The notes under the pieces were generated by a model that saw only the letters and a list, made by a program, of their open reading frames with translations, searched no databases and was not told where the DNA came from. Positions 1 to 7,633 of a DNA stretch of 64,000 bases are shown here, one piece after another; positions within the stretch are counted from its first letter, which is position 1; every line of letters begins with the position of its first letter. The stretch is from Bradyrhizobium monzae (GTDB lineage Bacteria; Pseudomonadota; Alphaproteobacteria; Rhizobiales; Xanthobacteraceae), in contig NZ_JAIRDQ010000009.1 in NCBI RefSeq assembly GCF_021458635.1, positions 62,001 through 126,000 of the forward strand, in the 5' to 3' direction. Made by a program: the position numbers and the translations under genes.

Positions 1-17
1 CAGCAAAAGGCTGCCGA

Positions 18-40
18 GTTATATTGCAGTGCAATATAAC
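18..40. promoter_or_regulatory. Perfect inverted repeat upstream of mnmE
   Basis: Two 10-bp arms, GTTATATTGC (18-27) and GCAATATAAC (31-40), are perfectly complementary around a 3-base centre. The site is AT-rich in a GC-rich region and lies about 90 bp before the mnmE start. No T-run follows, so it looks more like a protein-binding site than a terminator. Its core TTGC-N3-GCAA resembles the TGC-N3-GCA pattern reported for PhaR-type regulators, but that assignment is a guess. It could also be the end of a terminator belonging to the gene left of the window. Confidence 0.5.
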
Positions 41-130
41 TATTACTGCGGATTGGAACGCAGCAATGCCAGGTTACAACCGCCTCCGAGAGGCCGTTTG
101 CCTTTTCCCCGCCAGCCGGACAAATAGGCC

Positions 131-1435
131 ATGCATCCGCGAGACCAGACCATCTTTGCGTTGTCGTCCGGCCGTCCGCCGAGCGCGATCGCATTGGTGC
201 GCGTCTCGGGCCCGCAAGCCGGCCTGGTGCTGAGGACACTCGCGGGCAAGCTGCCGGCGCCGCGGCAGGCCGGTCGCCGGCTACTTCGGGATGGCGCGGG
301 CCAGCCGATCGACGATGCGGTCGTGCTCTGGTTTCCCGGGCCGGGGACTGCGACCGGCGAGGACGTCGCCGAATTCCATGTCCATGGCGGCCGCGCCGTG
401 CTCGCCGCGCTCCTCGCCGCAATTTCTGTAATTCCGAATACGCGCGCCGCCGATCCCGGAGAGTTCACGCGGCGCGCATTCGAGAACGGCAAGCTCGACC
501 TCACCGAGGCGGAGGGCCTCGACGATCTCATCCACGCCGACACCGATCGCCAGCACCGCCAGGCACTGCGCCAGTTGCAAGGCCTGCTCGGCAATCGTGC
601 GCGCGACTGGCGCGAGCGCATCATCGAAGCGTCGGCGCTGATCGAGGCGGGCATCGATTTTTCCGACGAGGGTGACGTGCCCGCGGAATTGATGGCGCCG
701 GCCGTGAAGGCGATCAAAGCGCTGCACGACGAAATCGCAAAAGTCCTTGCGGCACAGGGACATTCTGAACGTCTGCGTGATGGCCTGGTGGTTGCGATCG
801 CGGGCGAGCCGAATGTCGGCAAGTCGACGCTGATGAATCAGCTCGCGCGCCGCGAGGTCGCGATCGTCTCGCCGCACGCCGGCACTACGCGTGACGTGAT
901 CGAGGTGCAGCTCGATCTCGATGGCTATCCCGTCACCGTGATCGACACCGCCGGCATCCGCGAGACCGATGACCCCGTGGAGCAGGAAGGCGTGCGCCGG
1001 GCGAGGGCACGGGCCGATGACGCCGACCTCGTGCTGTGGCTGGTGGAGGGCGAGCGCGCCGTCGATCCGTCCGGCGGACAGGTCTGGATCGTGCGGAACA
1101 AGATCGATCTCGGGGGAGCAGGGTCATCCGGGGAGTTCGGCATCTCCGCGAGCCGCGGTGATGGCATTCCCGAACTGGTCGAGGCCCTTGTCAGATTCGC
1201 GGCCAACTTTTTCGGAGCCACCGAGGGCGCCCTGGTGACCCGGGCCCGTCAGCGAGAACTGTTGGGTCGCGCGTCAGACAGCTTGCGCCGGAGTCTCGAC
1301 CTTGTAGAAGAGGGCGAGGAACTCGCCGCCGAGGAGCTACGCGCCGCCGCTTATGCTCTGGGCCGGCTGCTCGGTCGGGTGGACGTCGAGGACGTCCTTG
1401 GGGCCATCTTCCAGAAATTCTGTATCGGAAAGTAG
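131..1435 (+). CDS. mnmE: tRNA uridine-5-carboxymethylaminomethyl modification GTPase MnmE
   Basis: MnmE (TrmE) is a GTPase that works with MnmG to install the cmnm5 group on wobble uridine 34 of certain tRNAs. The 434-residue product has the family layout: an N-terminal folate-binding domain, a helical domain, and an inserted G domain with P-loop GEPNVGKST near residue 225, DTAGIRE (G3) near residue 280 and NKID (G4). It ends with the diagnostic C-terminal FCIGK, whose Cys is required for activity. The G domain is a little shorter than in enterobacterial MnmE (about 454 residues in total). The ATG start agrees with the conserved N-terminal TIFALSSG. Its partner mnmG follows after a 423-bp gap that carries parS sites. 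Confidence 0.97.
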   Translation: MHPRDQTIFALSSGRPPSAIALVRVSGPQAGLVLRTLAGKLPAPRQAGRRLLRDGAGQPIDDAVVLWFPGPGTATGEDVAEFHVHGGRAVLAALLAAISVIPNTRAADPGEFTRRAFENGKLDLTEAEGLDDLIHADTDRQHRQALRQLQGLLGNRARDWRERIIEASALIEAGIDFSDEGDVPAELMAPAVKAIKALHDEIAKVLAAQGHSERLRDGLVVAIAGEPNVGKSTLMNQLARREVAIVSPHAGTTRDVIEVQLDLDGYPVTVIDTAGIRETDDPVEQEGVRRARARADDADLVLWLVEGERAVDPSGGQVWIVRNKIDLGGAGSSGEFGISASRGDGIPELVEALVRFAANFFGATEGALVTRARQRELLGRASDSLRRSLDLVEEGEELAAEELRAAAYALGRLLGRVDVEDVLGAIFQKFCIGK

Positions 1436-1478
1436 CGCTAGTTCTTCAATGTAGAACTAGTACTTGTTCCATAGCTTG

Positions 1479-1494
1479 TGTTTCACGTGAAACG
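1479..1494. other. parS: parS site 1
   Basis: TGTTTCACGTGAAACG matches the 16-bp parS consensus TGTTTCACGTGAAACA with one terminal mismatch; the 14-bp core GTTTCACGTGAAAC is a perfect palindrome. ParB loads at such sites and spreads, and ParA then drives origin segregation. parA and parB lie about 3-4 kb downstream. Confidence 0.93.
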
Positions 1495-1547
1495 ACGCGG
1501 GAGAGTTCCGTTCCGTTTCACATGAGCAGGGTCCCTGAGCCCAACCC

Positions 1548-1634
1548 CGTCATTGCGAGGAGCCCTTGCGACGAAGCAATCCAGACTGCCTCCGAGGAGG
1601 GATTCTGGATTGCTTTGCTCCGCTCGCAATGACG
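1548..1634. repeat. 87-bp palindromic intergenic repeat, copy 1
   Basis: The ends CGTCATTGCGAG (1548-1559) and CTCGCAATGACG (1623-1634) are perfect inverted repeats. An inner pair, GCAATCCAGA and TCTGGATTGC, is also complementary, so the element can fold into a long hairpin. The same outer and inner arms occur at 6419-6505 (also 87 bp) and 57614-57763. It is a REP-like non-autonomous element. No transposase is nearby. Confidence 0.9.
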
Positions 1635-1696
1635 GAGTGTGTGGTCGGATTCTTTGGCCCTCGCCCGACATCTTTCCCTCGCCGCAATGTCTGTCT

Positions 1697-1712
1697 TGTT
1701 TCACGTGAAACA
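1697..1712. other. parS: parS site 2
   Basis: TGTTTCACGTGAAACA is an exact 16-bp match to the parS consensus and a perfect palindrome. It lies 218 bp from site 1 and 89 bp from site 3 (start to start), so ParB should nucleate strongly here. Confidence 0.96.
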
Positions 1713-1731
1713 GCGACCGGTCCAACCCACT

Positions 1732-1755
1732 TTCTACTGTGCATGGGGTTGTTTT
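1732..1755 (+). repeat. 24-bp repeat shared with 45898-45921, copy 1
   Basis: The 24 bases beginning TTCTACTGTGCATGG and ending GGTTGTTTT are identical to those at 45898-45921, some 44 kb away. This copy sits between parS sites 2 and 3. The sequence is not palindromic and codes for nothing visible. Its role is unknown. Confidence 0.7.
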
Positions 1756-1785
1756 GGAGGAACCGTACCCGGCCGTTACCACCTC

Positions 1786-1801
1786 TGTTTCACGTGAAAC
1801 A
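1786..1801. other. parS: parS site 3
   Basis: TGTTTCACGTGAAACA is again an exact match to the parS consensus. It ends 57 bp before the mnmG start codon, so bound ParB could affect mnmG transcription. Confidence 0.96.
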
Positions 1802-1858
1802 GCGACCTCACCGAGTTTCCACTTCCGGCTTTCCTGCCGCTGAGCTAAAAGTCGGCTC

Positions 1859-3754
1859 ATGCGAACAGAGCAAGAGAGTTTCGACGTCATCGTGATCGGC
1901 GGCGGCCACGCCGGCTGTGAAGCCGCGGCTGCTTCTGCTCGGATGGGCGCCGCGACTGCTCTGGTGACACACGGTTTCTCGACCGTCGGCGCGATGTCCT
2001 GCAACCCCGCCATCGGTGGTCTCGGCAAGGGGCATTTGGTCCGTGAGGTCGATGCTCTCGATGGTCTGATGGGCCGTGTCGGTGACGCCGGCGGCATCCA
2101 GTTTCGCGTTCTCAATCGTCGGAAGGGCCCGGCGGTCCGCGGTCCGCGGGCCCAGGCCGACCGCAAGCTCTACGCGGCCGCGATGCAAGCCGCGATCCGG
2201 GAGACCAAAGGTCTTTCCGTCATCGAAGGTGAGGCCGACGAGCTGATCGTGGTCGACGGTCGGGTCACCGGGCTACGCTTGGCGGACGGTCGGGCGCTCC
2301 GGGCAGGGGCTGTCGTCGTCACCACCGGCACTTTTCTTCGCGGTCTGATCCATCTCGGCGAGAAGAACTGGCCTGCCGGCCGCGTCGGCGAGGCCCCGGC
2401 GATGGGTCTCTCAGCCTCCTTTGAGCGCGCCGGCTTCACCCTTGGTCGGTTGAAGACCGGGACTCCACCACGTCTGGACGGTTCGACAATCGACTGGTCC
2501 GCCGTCGAAATGCAGCCCGGAGACGAGCCGCCGGAGCCGTTCTCGGTCATGACCAAAGAGATCACGACCCCGCAGATCCAGTGCGGGATCACCCGGACCA
2601 CGGCCGCCACCCACGAGGTGATCCGGGCCAATGTCCACCGTTCCCCGATGTACTCCGGCCAGATCAAGAGCTCCGGACCGCGCTATTGCCCGTCGATCGA
2701 GGACAAGATTGTCCGCTTTGGTGATCGTGACGGCCATCAGATCTTCCTGGAGCCGGAAGGGCTCGACGACACCACGGTCTATCCCAACGGCATCTCGACC
2801 TCGCTCCCGGAAGAGGTCCAGCTCACGATTCTCGCCAGCATTCCTGGTCTCGAGCGGGTGAAGATGGTCCGACCGGGCTATGCCATCGAATACGACCACA
2901 TCGATCCACGGGAGCTTGATCCGACCCTCCAGACCAAGCGTCTGCGTGGTCTCTTCCTGGCCGGGCAGATCAACGGCACGACAGGATACGAAGAGGCGGC
3001 CGGACAAGGCATCGTGGCCGGCCTGAACGCGGCACTCTCCGCCAGCGGGACCGCGCCGACGGTGTTCGACCGTGCAGACGGCTATCTCGGGGTCATGATC
3101 GACGACCTCGTCACCCGTGGGATCCGCGAGCCCTATCGGATGTTCACCTCGCGGGCCGAATACCGGCTGACCTTGCGGGCGGACAATGCTGATCAGCGCC
3201 TGACCGAGAAGGGGATCGCGCTGGGGTGCGTCGGCAGTGCGCGGACCCAGTTTCACCGGGCCAAGATGGACGCCCTGAATGCGGCTCGAACACTCTCGAA
3301 GTCGCTGAGCATCACCCCGAACGAGGCGATCAAGCACGGGCTGTCCCTGAACCGGGATGGTCAGCGCCGCTCGGCGTTCGAGTTGATGGCCTATCCGGAC
3401 ATCGGCTGGAGCCAGGTCCGCGCAATCTGGCCGGAGCTGTCCAGCATCGATCCCGTCATCGCCACCCACCTTGAGATCGACGCCAAGTACGATGTCTATT
3501 TGGAGCGCCAGAGCGCCGACGTCGAAGCCTTCCGGCGCGACGAGGGGATGGTGCTGTCGGAGGTCGATTACCAGCAGGTCCCCGGTCTCTCCAACGAGGT
3601 CCGGGCCAAGCTGGAGAAGGCGCGGCCGTTCACGGTCGGCCAGGCCGGCCGGATCGACGGCATGACGCCAGCGGCGCTCGGCATCCTCGCGGCCTATCTC
3701 CGTCGCGAGGCGCGAAAAACTTCCAAGGCAATCGCTTCCAAGGCAATCGCATAG
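1859..3754 (+). CDS. mnmG: tRNA uridine-5-carboxymethylaminomethyl modification enzyme MnmG
   Basis: MnmG (GidA) is the FAD-dependent partner of MnmE in wobble-uridine modification. The 631-residue length is typical. The N-terminal dinucleotide fold IVIGGGHAGCEAA begins near residue 11, followed by the conserved MSCNPAIGGLGKGH, and GQINGTTGYEEAAGQG appears in the middle of the protein. The C-terminal helical domain used to contact MnmE is present. The last residues SKAIASKAIA come from a tandem 15-bp duplication just before the stop. The ATG is 57 bp after parS site 3. rsmG follows across a fourth parS site. Confidence 0.97.
   Translation: MRTEQESFDVIVIGGGHAGCEAAAASARMGAATALVTHGFSTVGAMSCNPAIGGLGKGHLVREVDALDGLMGRVGDAGGIQFRVLNRRKGPAVRGPRAQADRKLYAAAMQAAIRETKGLSVIEGEADELIVVDGRVTGLRLADGRALRAGAVVVTTGTFLRGLIHLGEKNWPAGRVGEAPAMGLSASFERAGFTLGRLKTGTPPRLDGSTIDWSAVEMQPGDEPPEPFSVMTKEITTPQIQCGITRTTAATHEVIRANVHRSPMYSGQIKSSGPRYCPSIEDKIVRFGDRDGHQIFLEPEGLDDTTVYPNGISTSLPEEVQLTILASIPGLERVKMVRPGYAIEYDHIDPRELDPTLQTKRLRGLFLAGQINGTTGYEEAAGQGIVAGLNAALSASGTAPTVFDRADGYLGVMIDDLVTRGIREPYRMFTSRAEYRLTLRADNADQRLTEKGIALGCVGSARTQFHRAKMDALNAARTLSKSLSITPNEAIKHGLSLNRDGQRRSAFELMAYPDIGWSQVRAIWPELSSIDPVIATHLEIDAKYDVYLERQSADVEAFRRDEGMVLSEVDYQQVPGLSNEVRAKLEKARPFTVGQAGRIDGMTPAALGILAAYLRREARKTSKAIASKAIA
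3721..3750 (+). repeat. Tandem 15-bp duplication at the 3' end of mnmG
   Basis: TTCCAAGGCAATCGC occurs twice back to back (3721-3735 and 3736-3750), immediately before the TAG stop, and encodes SKAIA twice. It lengthens the C-terminus in frame and looks like a recent slippage event. Confidence 0.85.
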
Positions 3755-3755
3755 G

Positions 3756-3771
3756 CGTTTCACGTGAAACA
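3756..3771. other. parS: parS site 4, between mnmG and rsmG
   Basis: CGTTTCACGTGAAACA matches the parS consensus with one mismatch at the first base; the 14-bp core is perfect. It begins 2 bp after the mnmG stop. A GTG inside the palindrome (3764-3766) is in frame with rsmG, so the site overlaps a possible upstream start of that gene. Confidence 0.93.
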
Positions 3772-3856
3772 GCGCGGACCGGGCGGGGACAAACCGCTAT
3801 CCCGACGATCCGGAGCAGGTGAGGGCGCCGATCGCCGATCCGAACCGGCGCCGACC

Positions 3857-4537
3857 ATGCCGAAGATCGACAAGGCCAGCGCCAACGATCGGGCGCTCGA
3901 CTCCATCGTCGCCGCCGACAAGCGGGAGGCACTAAAGCTTGCTCCCGTTTCACACGAAACGGAGGCGCGGCTCGATCGCTACATCGCGCTGCTGCGGGAG
4001 TGGCAGGCCAAGACCAATCTGGTCGCGCCCTCGACCTTGCCAAACCTCTGGACCCGGCACATCGCCGACTCGCTTCAGCTGGTCGATCTCGCACCGGGCG
4101 CAAAGCGCTGGGCCGACCTCGGCAGCGGTGGCGGCTTTCCCGGCGTCGTGCTGGCTTGCGCCATGGCCGGGTCGCCGGCTGCCAGCGTCCATCTCGTCGA
4201 GCGAATCGCCAAGAAGGCCGCCTTTTTGCGCGAAGCCATCCGGGTCACCACATCTCCGGGAGTCGTACATCTCGCTGAGATCGGGGATAATGTGGATAGA
4301 ATCACCGGCCCCGTTGATTGCGTCACCGCCCGCGCGCTGGCTCCGCTACATCAACTTATCGGCTTTGCGGAGCCGCTGATGCGCCAAGGCGCAAAGGCGC
4401 TATTTCTCAAGGGTCAAGATGTAGAGGCTGAATTGACCGAAGCCGCTAAATATTGGAACATTCAGCCGCAGCTCCACCAAAGCCGGACGGGCGATGGTTG
4501 GATCGTCGAGCTGACTTCAGTTGAACGGCGCGGGTGA
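3857..4537 (+). CDS. rsmG: 16S rRNA (guanine-527-N7)-methyltransferase RsmG
   Basis: RsmG (GidB) methylates N7 of G527 of 16S rRNA using S-adenosylmethionine. The product has the family N-terminus with LDRYIALLREWQAKTNLVAPS, the SAM-binding loop DLGSGGGFPGV, and VTARALAPL further on. Starting at ATG 3857 gives 226 residues, close to the usual 200-230. The frame stays open upstream to a GTG at 3764 inside parS site 4, which would add 31 low-complexity residues and is less likely. A degenerate parS-like sequence (3947-3960) lies within the coding region. parA follows 30 bp downstream. Confidence 0.94.
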   Translation: MPKIDKASANDRALDSIVAADKREALKLAPVSHETEARLDRYIALLREWQAKTNLVAPSTLPNLWTRHIADSLQLVDLAPGAKRWADLGSGGGFPGVVLACAMAGSPAASVHLVERIAKKAAFLREAIRVTTSPGVVHLAEIGDNVDRITGPVDCVTARALAPLHQLIGFAEPLMRQGAKALFLKGQDVEAELTEAAKYWNIQPQLHQSRTGDGWIVELTSVERRG

Positions 4538-4567
4538 TCGTTCAGGGGTTGAGTTGGGGGAATTTCG

Positions 4568-5422
4568 ATGACCGTGATTGACGAGCCGCAGCAAGAACAG
4601 ACTGATCAAGTCCCGCACGGTCACCCGCGCATCCTGGCGCTGGCGAATCAGAAGGGCGGCGTGGGAAAAACAACCACGGCGATTAATCTTGGAACGGCAC
4701 TCGCAGCGATTGGCGAGCGCGTCCTGATCGTCGACCTCGATCCGCAGGGCAACGCCTCGACCGGCCTCGGCATCGATCGCCGCAACCGCTCCTGCTCGAC
4801 CTATGACGTGCTGATCGGCGAATCGAGCTTGCGCGAAGCGGTGGTCTCGACCGCAGTGCCGCGGCTGCACATCGCGCCCTCGACCATGGATCTCTCCGGG
4901 CTCGAGCTTGAGCTCGGCACCACGCCCGGCCGCGCTTTCAAGCTGCGCGATGCGATCGGTGCGCTCAACAACAACGTCTCGCCGGACGCCGACTACACCT
5001 ATGTGCTGATCGATTGCCCGCCCTCGCTCAACCTGCTCACGGTCAACGCGATGGCCGCGTCGGATGCGATCCTGGTGCCGCTGCAGTGCGAGTTCTTCGC
5101 GCTCGAAGGTCTGTCGCAATTGCTGCAGACGGTGGAGCAGGTGCGCTCGACGCTCAATCCGAATCTGTCGATCCACGGCATCGTGCTGACCATGTTCGAC
5201 TCGCGCAACAACCTCTCGAACCAGGTCGTCGCCGACGTTCGCCAGTTCATGGGCGAGAAGGTCTACAAGACCATGATCCCGCGCAACGTGCGCATCTCGG
5301 AAGCGCCGTCCTACGGCAAGCCGGTGCTGGTCTATGATCTCAAATGCGTCGGCAGCGAAGCGTACTTGCGGCTCGCCACCGAAGTGATCCAGCGCGAGCG
5401 CGAGTTGCGCGTGGCGCATTAG
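4568..5422 (+). CDS. parA: Chromosome partitioning ATPase ParA
   Basis: ParA is a nucleoid-binding ATPase whose gradient pulls ParB-parS complexes, and so the replication origin, toward the cell pole. The 284-residue product has the deviant Walker A box ANQKGGVGKTTTAINL near residue 27, the A' motif LIVDLDPQGNAST, and the Walker B strand YVLIDCPPSLNLLTVNA. The signature ends with IPRNVRISEAPSYGKPV. It begins 30 bp after rsmG and is followed 46 bp later by the parB frame, so the two are probably co-transcribed. Confidence 0.97.
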   Translation: MTVIDEPQQEQTDQVPHGHPRILALANQKGGVGKTTTAINLGTALAAIGERVLIVDLDPQGNASTGLGIDRRNRSCSTYDVLIGESSLREAVVSTAVPRLHIAPSTMDLSGLELELGTTPGRAFKLRDAIGALNNNVSPDADYTYVLIDCPPSLNLLTVNAMAASDAILVPLQCEFFALEGLSQLLQTVEQVRSTLNPNLSIHGIVLTMFDSRNNLSNQVVADVRQFMGEKVYKTMIPRNVRISEAPSYGKPVLVYDLKCVGSEAYLRLATEVIQRERELRVAH

Positions 5423-5489
5423 CGCCCATCCCACAAGTTACGATAATTCAGTTCTGGAGTGCTGCACCGTGAATCCAAGGGAGCTGGCG

Positions 5490-6377
5490 ATGGCCGATGA
5501 AGCGCGTTCGCGACTGGGCCGGGGTCTTGCGAGTCTGATCGGTGACGTCGGCGGCGAGGCTCAGCACGTCGATCGCCCGCGCGCGCAGCGCAAGGTGCCG
5601 ATCGAATTCATCAAGGCCAATCCGCGCAACCCGCGCCGCACCTTTTCGGACACCGAGCTCAAGGAGCTCTCCGAGTCCATCAGGCAGCACGGCGTGATCC
5701 AGCCGATCGTTGTGCGCCCCGTGAAGGGCGCCCAGGATCGCTTCGAGATCATCGCCGGCGAGCGACGCTGGCGCGCCTCGCAAATGGCCGGCCTGCATGA
5801 AGTGCCGATCGTGCCGGTCGACATCAGCGACAGCGATGCGCTGGAATTCGCGATCGTCGAGAACGTGCAGCGCGAAGACCTCAATCCGATGGAAGAGGCG
5901 CAGGGCTACCATGCGCTCGCCAACGAGTTCAAACGCAGCCAGGACGACATCGCAAAAGTCGTCGGCAAGAGCCGCAGCCATGTCGCCAACATGATGCGAC
6001 TGACAAAATTGCCGGCCGAGGTGCAGGCCTTCATCGCGAGCGGCGCGCTGACCGCCGGTCACGCCCGTGCGCTGATCGGCGTGCCCGATCCGCTCGCGGC
6101 CGCCAAGCGCATCGTCGCGGAGGGCCTCAACGTTCGCCAGGCCGAGGCGCTCGCGCATGAAGAGGGCGTGCCGGAGCGCAAGCCGCAAAAGGCGCGCGCC
6201 ACCGGGGGCAAGGAAAAGGATCCCGATACGATCGATCTGGAGAAGCGCGTCAGCGACGCGCTTGGTCTCAAGGTCACCGTCAATCACCGCGATCCCGGCG
6301 GCTCGGTCCAGATCAACTACCGCAACCTCGACCAGCTCGACGAGGTGATGAAGCGGCTCGCGAAGGGCGCGCTATAG
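5490..6377 (+). CDS. parB: Chromosome partitioning protein ParB
   Basis: ParB binds parS and uses CTP to form a sliding clamp. With the ATG at 5490 (preceded by GGGAG) the protein has 295 residues; a GTG at 5469 would add seven. It starts with RSRLGRGLASLIGD, the segment that stimulates ParA. The CTP-binding ParB/Srx fold shows GERRWRASQMAG and ENVQREDLNPMEEA, followed by a helix-turn-helix (DIAKVVGKSRSHVANMMRL) and a C-terminal dimerisation region. Cognate parS sites lie 2-4 kb upstream. Confidence 0.96.
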   Translation: MADEARSRLGRGLASLIGDVGGEAQHVDRPRAQRKVPIEFIKANPRNPRRTFSDTELKELSESIRQHGVIQPIVVRPVKGAQDRFEIIAGERRWRASQMAGLHEVPIVPVDISDSDALEFAIVENVQREDLNPMEEAQGYHALANEFKRSQDDIAKVVGKSRSHVANMMRLTKLPAEVQAFIASGALTAGHARALIGVPDPLAAAKRIVAEGLNVRQAEALAHEEGVPERKPQKARATGGKEKDPDTIDLEKRVSDALGLKVTVNHRDPGGSVQINYRNLDQLDEVMKRLAKGAL

Positions 6378-6418
6378 CGCGCCTTCGGTGTTGGCAGGCG
6401 GGCGGGCTCTATCCGCCT

Positions 6419-6505
6419 CGTCATTGCGAGCGAAGCGAAGCAATCCAGAATTTTTCAACGGAGAGACTCTGGATTGCTTCGTCGCTTTCGCTCCTCGCAA
6501 TGACG
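6419..6505. repeat. 87-bp palindromic intergenic repeat, copy 2
   Basis: It has the same outer arms as copy 1 (CGTCATTGCGAG at 6419-6430, CTCGCAATGACG at 6494-6505) and the same inner GCAATCCAG/CTGGATTGC pair, and exactly the same length. It lies between the convergent parB and holA genes, where a hairpin could also end transcription from both sides. Confidence 0.9.
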
Positions 6506-6546
6506 AGAGAGTCAGGCTCGCAAATGAGGGGGATGGAGCGGCGGCC

Positions 6547-7575
6547 CTAGCCCCGCCGCTTCGCATTTGCCGCGATCGCCATCAGCGTGCGTTGGGCGAT
6601 GGCGGCGGCCAGGGTCGATTGCTTGCGGGTGTCGAGTGCGGCGGTCGCAAGCTGCTCGATGATGCCGGCGAGTTTTGCCACGCTGAAATTGCGCAGTGCG
6701 GTTTCGACCGCAGGCTTTCGTGAAAAATGCAGCCGCGGATATCCGCCGTCGAGCACGGCGGAAGCAGGCTGGCCGTCGGCGATCGCGAGCGCGGATTTGT
6801 GCAGCCACGCGGCCTGGCGCTGTGCCGCCGAGATGATCACACCGGGATAGGTGCCGGCGATCATGGCCTTTGCGAATTCGGTCTCGACGATATCGGGGCG
6901 GCCGGCGAAGGCGCCGTCGACGATCGGATCGAGCTTCAGCTCGGACGCGTCGGCGACGACGGACATCACGTCATCCAGCGTGATCTCACCTTTGCCGTGG
7001 GCGTAGAGCGTAAGCTTGCGCAGCTCGTTGCGCGAGGCCTGGCGGTCGCCGCCGAGGAACGACATCAGCGCGGCGCGGGCATCCTGGGCGATGCGCAAAT
7101 TGGCGATGCGGAGCTCATCCTCCATCAGCTTTGCGAGGTCGCGCTCGGTGTCGGGATAGCAGCCGATCGCCACGGCCGTCTTCGCCTTCTCGCAGGCCTT
7201 GCGCAGCGGCGACTCCGGGCGCAGCTCGCCGGCCTCGATGACGACGCGGCAATCCTTCACGCCCATCTCGGCCAGCGTGTCGACGCCGCTGGCAAAGCTG
7301 CGCGAGCCGGCGCGGATGCGAATGGCGCGGCGACCGCCGAACAGCGGCACGGTCATGGCCTCGTCGACCAGGCGCGACGGCTCGGCGGAGAGCTCGTCGC
7401 CGTCGAGTTTCACCAGCGAGAAGGGATCGTTGGGATCATCGACGGCGGACGCAATCAGCGCGTCGGCGCGCTCGCGGACGAGGCCGGCATCGGGACCGTA
7501 GAGCAGGATGATCGGACGGCCCGCGTCGGGACGGGCGAGGAAGGCATCGATCTCTTTTCCGCGCAGCGCGACCAT
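6547..7575 (-). CDS. holA: DNA polymerase III subunit delta
   Basis: HolA is the delta subunit of the clamp loader and opens the sliding clamp. The 342-residue product begins MVALRGKEIDAFLARP and continues IILLYGPDAGLVRERAD, the degenerate AAA+ nucleotide-site strand of the family. It includes the delta-typical segment VVIEAGELRPESPLRKACE and a C-terminal helical collar domain. A TTG nine bases upstream is a possible alternative start. It is the last gene of the leuS-lptE-holA set, 58 bp after lptE. Part of a repeated sequence (7612-7630) sits in that gap. Confidence 0.92.
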   Translation of the reverse strand: MVALRGKEIDAFLARPDAGRPIILLYGPDAGLVRERADALIASAVDDPNDPFSLVKLDGDELSAEPSRLVDEAMTVPLFGGRRAIRIRAGSRSFASGVDTLAEMGVKDCRVVIEAGELRPESPLRKACEKAKTAVAIGCYPDTERDLAKLMEDELRIANLRIAQDARAALMSFLGGDRQASRNELRKLTLYAHGKGEITLDDVMSVVADASELKLDPIVDGAFAGRPDIVETEFAKAMIAGTYPGVIISAAQRQAAWLHKSALAIADGQPASAVLDGGYPRLHFSRKPAVETALRNFSVAKLAGIIEQLATAALDTRKQSTLAAAIAQRTLMAIAANAKRRG

Positions 7576-7611
7576 CGGGCCCAATATGGATCGAGATTCC
7601 TGGCTCGCTTG

Positions 7612-7630
7612 TCAGGCGCCCCGGAATGAC
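7612..7630. repeat. 19-bp repeat shared with 47647-47665
   Basis: TCAGGCGCCCCGGAATGAC is identical to the sequence at 47647-47665, and in both places is preceded by a similar GCTCGC-rich segment. It is a fragment of a dispersed intergenic repeat in the lptE-holA gap. Confidence 0.6.
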
Positions 7631-7633
7631 AGA

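Larger units (their letters stand above)
1436..1858. other. Intergenic region mnmE-mnmG with parS cluster and repeats
   Basis: This 423-bp stretch has no credible gene. It contains three parS sites (1479-1494, 1697-1712, 1786-1801), a partial site starting at 1515, a palindromic repeat (1548-1634) and one copy of a 24-bp sequence (1732-1755) that recurs at 45898-45921. Small open frames here overlap these elements and show no protein-like features. The gap is unusually large for two genes acting in one enzyme complex, and the segregation sites account for much of it. Confidence 0.8.

Noticed and set aside
1515..1528. Partial parS-like sequence GTTTCACATGAGCA
   Set aside because: The left half matches, but the right half does not; too weak to be called a ParB site.
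2411..3763. Long minus-strand frame of 450 codons opposite mnmG
   Set aside because: It is the shadow of mnmG in high-GC DNA; the translation has no recognisable motif and the plus-strand gene is certain.
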